Of a stretch of DNA of 8,024 nt, positions 4,515 to 8,024 are shown in pieces. The stretch's first letter is position 1. Each line of letters opens with the position of its first letter. Position numbers and translations under genes: made by a program. Under the pieces are notes generated by a model that saw only the letters and a program-made list of their open reading frames with translations, made no database searches and had not been told where the DNA came from. The stretch is from Planctomycetota bacterium (GTDB lineage Bacteria; Planctomycetota; Phycisphaerae; Sedimentisphaerales; Anaerobacaceae), in NCBI GenBank assembly GCA_020344865.1, contig CP070830.1, positions 2,318,415 through 2,326,438 of the forward strand, read 5' to 3'.

Positions 4515-5969
4515 ATGAACAGCCGCATGATAATACAACTGCTTAGTATCACAGCACTTATAGTGCTTACAGGCTGCATGGTCGGCCCCGACTACGAAAG
4601 GCCGCAGACCACCGCTGACACCGCCGCCGGATACGTCTACGCCGGCGACTACCCCAAGGATTGCATCGATATTGACACTATCGATAGGTGGTGGGAGCGA
4701 TTCGCCGACCCCGTGACCACCGAGCTCGTCAATCAGGCCCTAAACAACAATAATGACCTTCAGGCCGCTGCCGCCCGCGTTTTGCAGGCCCAGGCGCTGC
4801 TTGCCGAAACTCGCGGCCAGCAATTGCCGGATATCTCGTATAACTTTACCCGCAGCAGAAACAAGACATCTTTTAACTTCGGCGGTGGTAGATTCAGCAA
4901 TTTGAGCACAACCTTCTCACAAGATCTTACCGTAAGTTATATAATGGACCTTTTCGGAAAGCTAAAGCGAGCCGAACGCGCTGCCTGGGCGGACCTGCTT
5001 GCAGCCAAGGCAAATGGGCAGGCCCTGCTCAACGCGGTGATTAGCAGCGTCGTAAAGGCCAGAGCAGACATCGCGACAATTCAACGAAGCCTGGCCATCG
5101 CGCGTGCCGACACCGCAAACTGGCAGAGAAACCTCGAAATAATAGAGCGAAGATACAGCCGAGGCCTGGTCGGGCCACTGGACGTTCGCATGGCACGCGA
5201 GAATCTGGAGGCATCGAAAGCAGCCGAGATACTCGTGGAACTTGCTCTGATAAAGGCCCGCAACGCCTTGGATGTCCTCTTGGGCCGTCAGCCGGGCTCA
5301 AGCGAAGAACTTCCGCAGACACTGGCTGAGCTGCCCGATTTAACGCCCGTTCCTGTGGGTGTGCCGGCTTTGCTTTTGGACCGTCGGCCGGACGTCAGGG
5401 CCGCCGAACTGGCCCTGGAGTCCTCCAGCGAGCAAATCGGCATTAGCATCGCCCAGCTGTACCCCGATTTGACCTTAACTGGTACATACGGGCGAAGCGC
5501 CGATACCTTCGAGGACCTTTTTATTGATGATACGGAAATATACGGCGCTATTTTCCGCCTTGCACAGCCGATTTTCAGGGGCGGCCAGCTTCGAGCCCGG
5601 GTCGATGCCGCAAAAGCAAAGTATGAAGAGTTGGCTTCGAATTACGCGCAGACCGTTTTAACGGCTTTGCGGGAGGTCGAGGATGCACTGGTCAGGGAAC
5701 AGCTGCTGCAAAGACGGTTAAACGCAGTGCAGTTAAGATTCAACGAGGCCACAGCAGCCGAGAAGCTCGCCGGCCAGAGATACCTGCGAGGCGTAGAGCG
5801 GTTGATTACCGTCCTTGAAACCGAACGCAGACGGAGAATCGCAGAGAACCAACTGAACAACCTGAAGGGCGAGCTATGGGCCGCTCGTGTCGACCTGTTC
5901 CTCTCGCTGGGAGGCGACTGGGTCGCTGACCCACAACAAACGAACTATCAAGGACGTTTTTATGATTAA
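4515..5969 (+). CDS. RND efflux outer-membrane lipoprotein, NodT/OprM family
   Basis: This forms the trimeric outer-membrane and periplasmic channel of a tripartite pump. The 484-residue product begins with a lipoprotein signal: hydrophobic 6-19 and lipobox L18-T-G-C21, with C21 as the lipidated residue. The mature start MVGPDYERP is typical of this family. Two OEP repeats follow: about 65-255, including ALNNNNDLQAAAARVLQAQA and SYIMDLFGKLKRAERAA (141-157), and about 285-468, including LLDRRPDVRAAE (287-298), AQPIFRGGQLR (350-360), LREVEDAL (385-392) and LFLSLGGDW (461-469). The length is normal and nothing is missing. The start directly follows the regulator stop, with AGAGGAA (4501-4507) inside the regulator's last codons as ribosome binding site, which predicts translational coupling. 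It precedes the adaptor and pump genes, whereas many RND operons place the channel last. Confidence 0.95.
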   Translation: MNSRMIIQLLSITALIVLTGCMVGPDYERPQTTADTAAGYVYAGDYPKDCIDIDTIDRWWERFADPVTTELVNQALNNNNDLQAAAARVLQAQALLAETRGQQLPDISYNFTRSRNKTSFNFGGGRFSNLSTTFSQDLTVSYIMDLFGKLKRAERAAWADLLAAKANGQALLNAVISSVVKARADIATIQRSLAIARADTANWQRNLEIIERRYSRGLVGPLDVRMARENLEASKAAEILVELALIKARNALDVLLGRQPGSSEELPQTLAELPDLTPVPVGVPALLLDRRPDVRAAELALESSSEQIGISIAQLYPDLTLTGTYGRSADTFEDLFIDDTEIYGAIFRLAQPIFRGGQLRARVDAAKAKYEELASNYAQTVLTALREVEDALVREQLLQRRLNAVQLRFNEATAAEKLAGQRYLRGVERLITVLETERRRRIAENQLNNLKGELWAARVDLFLSLGGDWVADPQQTNYQGRFYD

Positions 5970-7251
5970 GAAAATCAAAAGCAAACTATCAAATATACTC
6001 AGAGCAGTTGGTGCGATGCCAAAGCGTCGGCTGCAACCTCTGTTGGTACTGTTAATCCTCGCCGCGGCGATCGGCGCAGCAGTAGTTCTGAAGCTTACGC
6101 GTAAGCCGCCGGCAAAGAAAGTCAAGAGTGTTCTCGCTCCTCTGGTTAAGATCCAGACAGTCACCCGGCAGGATGTACCAATTCTGGTGCAGGGCTACGG
6201 AACGGTACAGGCGAAGGTTCAGGCAGAGGTAGTACCCCAGGTATCGGGCAAGGTGGTCGCAATCAATCCCAACTTCAGAGATGGCGGTTTCGTCAAAGCA
6301 AACGAGGCCTTGATAACAATTGACCCCCGCGATTATGAACTTACTGTCCAGCGAGCCCAAGCTGACGTTGCAAGCGCCGAAGTGGCACTGGATATCGAAA
6401 AAGCAGAAGCCGAAGTCTCGCGCCAGGAGTGGGAACAATTAAATCCCGGCACCGAGCCGCCGTCGCCGCTGATTGTCCGAGAGCCGCAAATTCGCCAGGC
6501 CCAAACCCGACTGCAGGCTGCCGAAGCCCAACTCGCAACTGCCGAGCTAAACCTCGAGCGCACCAGGGTCTCTCTGCCGTTTGACGGCAGAGTCGTGCGA
6601 GAAACAGTAGACCTCGGCCAGTACGTAATGTCCGGCCAATCAATCGGCAATGTTTACAGCATCGAGGCCGTCGAAATCGAGGTCCCACTGGAGGACTGGG
6701 AGTTGGAGTGGTTTAACATCCCCGTTAAACCGGTTTCGATAAACGGAAATAGTTTCGGAAAGAAGGGCTCAGAAGTTGAGGTCATCGCCGACTTTGCCGG
6801 TAGCACCCACATCTGGCAAGGTCATGTGGTTCGTACCACCGGCGAGATTGATAAGACATCACGGATGGTCTCGGTTGTCGTCGAGATGCCGCAGCCATTT
6901 AAGGATGCCAACGGCCGACCGCCGCTGGTACCGGGAATGTTCGTTGATCTGCGAATCAAAGGCAAAATCCTAAAGGACGCACTTCAGGTGCCCAGATACG
7001 CCATACGCAGTGGAAACCAGGTGTGGGTCATCAATGGGGACCGTCTGCGCATAAAGCAGGTTCGAATCGCACGCCAGGACAAAGAGTATGCGTATGTAGT
7101 TTCGGGCCTCGAGGACAACCAAGCCATTGTGGTAAGTGCCTTGGAAGCCGTCACAGACGGTATGTTGGTCAGGACAGGCGAGCCTGAAACACCGAAAGAC
7201 GCCAATACACCACTTGCCCTGACAGATGAGAGAGTCAAGGAGACTGACTGA
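5962..7251 (+). CDS. RND efflux periplasmic adaptor, HlyD/AcrA family
   Basis: This links the inner-membrane pump to the outer-membrane channel. I place the start at 5962 because AAGGA (5950-5954) lies 7 bases upstream and the protein then begins with a basic segment and membrane anchor. A longer in-frame start at 5887 would overlap the channel gene by 83 bases. The 429-residue product has a single transmembrane anchor (about 26-44), no lipobox, a first lipoyl half with GYGTVQAKVQAEVVPQVSG (78-96) and an alpha-helical hairpin at about 122-200. The second lipoyl half contains LPFDGRV (205-211), and beta-barrel and membrane-proximal domains follow (about 235-405), including VPGMFVDLRIKG (323-334) and LQVPRYAIR (341-349). 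The hairpin tip (about 154-172) is proline-rich (NPGTEPPSPL) rather than the tight R-x3-L-x6-S loop of AcrA. Its start overlaps the channel gene stop by 8 bases. Confidence 0.95.
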   Translation: MIKKIKSKLSNILRAVGAMPKRRLQPLLVLLILAAAIGAAVVLKLTRKPPAKKVKSVLAPLVKIQTVTRQDVPILVQGYGTVQAKVQAEVVPQVSGKVVAINPNFRDGGFVKANEALITIDPRDYELTVQRAQADVASAEVALDIEKAEAEVSRQEWEQLNPGTEPPSPLIVREPQIRQAQTRLQAAEAQLATAELNLERTRVSLPFDGRVVRETVDLGQYVMSGQSIGNVYSIEAVEIEVPLEDWELEWFNIPVKPVSINGNSFGKKGSEVEVIADFAGSTHIWQGHVVRTTGEIDKTSRMVSVVVEMPQPFKDANGRPPLVPGMFVDLRIKGKILKDALQVPRYAIRSGNQVWVINGDRLRIKQVRIARQDKEYAYVVSGLEDNQAIVVSALEAVTDGMLVRTGEPETPKDANTPLALTDERVKETD

Positions 7252-8024
7252 GTGGAAGAAGCGCGCGAAAAAAGTGGTCTGCTTGGGTGGTTTGCATCGA
7301 ACCACGTTGCGGCGAATCTGCTGATGTTTCTAATCATCGCAGCGGGACTACTGACCATATTTACTATCAAGGTCGAATTCTTCCCCGAGATGAGCCTTGA
7401 TATGATTACGGTCACAGTTCCTTATCTCGGTGCGACTCCGTCCGATGTCGAAGAAGGTGTGGTAATGCGCGTCGAGGAGGCAATAGCAGCAGTTGATGGA
7501 ATAAAGCGGATGACGGCGTCGGCCGCCGAAGGCGCGGGGATGGTGTTCGTCGAAGTGGAGGAGTATGCGGATGTCCAGGAGGTGCTGGATGATATAAAGG
7601 CCGAAGTCGACAGAATTATAACATTTCCCGAAGAAACTGAGAAGCCCATAATCGCCGATATCACCACACGTTATCAGGTTATAACTATTGTCCTTTACGG
7701 CGATGTTTCCGAAAAGAGCCTCAGGAGTCTGGCAGATGAGGTCCGTGATGACCTTACGGCTTTGGAGAACATAAGCCAGGTTGATATAACAGGCGTCCGC
7801 CCTTACGAGATTTCAATCGAAGTATCTGAAAAAACTCTGCGTCGTTACGGCCTGACTTTCGACCAAGTGGCCAAAGCAGTAAGGGAATCATCGATTGATG
7901 TCCCGGCAGGCTCGGTCAAGACAAAAGGAGGAGAGATACTGGTCAGAACAGAAGGGCAACGGTATTACGGCCCGGAATTCGAGAAGATAATCGTTCTAAC
8001 CAGAAACGATGGCACCGAGATTCG
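7252..8024 (+). CDS. RND efflux permease (AcrB/ACR_tran family), N-terminal part, runs off the window
   Basis: The frame is open from a GTG at 7252 to the right edge, giving 257 codons of a protein normally about 1000 or more residues long. The GTG directly follows the adaptor stop (TGA|GTG), with AAGGAG (7237-7242) 9 bases upstream. No ATG occurs before the first membrane helix, so GTG is the natural start. Visible features: cytoplasmic N-terminal segment GLLGWFASNHVAANLL (9-24), first transmembrane helix about 19-38, then V41-E-F-F-P-E followed by VTVPYLGATPSDVEEGV (54-70), the typical opening of porter domain PN1. PN2 begins near 136 and includes ISQVDITGVRPYEISIEV (174-191). It should be the proton-driven inner-membrane component. 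The transmembrane aspartates that relay protons lie beyond the window. Whether it exports drugs, metals or lipids cannot be told, although the N-terminal motifs fit the HAE-type group better than the CusA metal group. Confidence 0.93.
   Translation, partial: MEEAREKSGLLGWFASNHVAANLLMFLIIAAGLLTIFTIKVEFFPEMSLDMITVTVPYLGATPSDVEEGVVMRVEEAIAAVDGIKRMTASAAEGAGMVFVEVEEYADVQEVLDDIKAEVDRIITFPEETEKPIIADITTRYQVITIVLYGDVSEKSLRSLADEVRDDLTALENISQVDITGVRPYEISIEVSEKTLRRYGLTFDQVAKAVRESSIDVPAGSVKTKGGEILVRTEGQRYYGPEFEKIIVLTRNDGTEI

Noticed and set aside
5887..5961. Longer start for the adaptor gene, adding 25 residues
   Set aside because: It would overlap the channel gene by 83 bases, has no recognisable ribosome binding site and adds a non-hydrophobic segment. 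The ATG at 5962 has AAGGA at 7-base spacing and an 8-base overlap typical of coupling.

Overview
The window is a chromosomal stretch from a Gram-negative bacterium. The evidence for an outer membrane is a lipidated outer-membrane efflux channel next to its periplasmic adaptor and inner-membrane pump. The moderate-to-high GC coding, long intergenic gaps filled with degenerate short repeats, and an exported protein of no recognised family suggest a Planctomycetota-type genome (Phycisphaerae/Sedimentisphaerales-like). That placement is an inference from style, not from a marker gene.

Layout. Positions 1-887 (minus) hold most of an exported protein built of three roughly 100-residue repeats; its C-terminus lies beyond the left edge. 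Positions 998-2041 (minus) encode a PLP-dependent low-specificity L-threonine aldolase. A 511-bp gap (2042-2552) carries several degenerate 7-bp-period arrays and one copy of a 30-bp dispersed repeat. Positions 2553-3017 (plus) encode a small exported or membrane protein: signal peptide, charged coiled coil, then two membrane helices. A second, 795-bp gap (3018-3812) has more 7-bp-period arrays, the second copy of the 30-bp repeat, and at its right end a strong sigma70-type promoter with two matching palindromes.

From 3813 to the right edge there is a compact plus-strand operon: a TetR/CecR-like regulator, a NodT/OprM-type outer-membrane lipoprotein, an HlyD/AcrA-type adaptor and the start of an RND permease. 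The junctions are TAG|ATG, an 8-bp overlap and TGA|GTG, so the four genes are almost certainly co-transcribed and translationally coupled. The best reading is a self-regulated drug, metal or lipid efflux pump. The repressor would bind palindromes of the form AAACAnnTGTTT, one inside the -35/-10 spacer and one just downstream, and so control its own gene and the whole pump.

I see no wholly new defence or mobile system. The items most worth checking are the paired operator, the 7-bp-period intergenic arrays of several unrelated sequences, the 30-bp dyad-containing repeat, and the triple-repeat exported protein.
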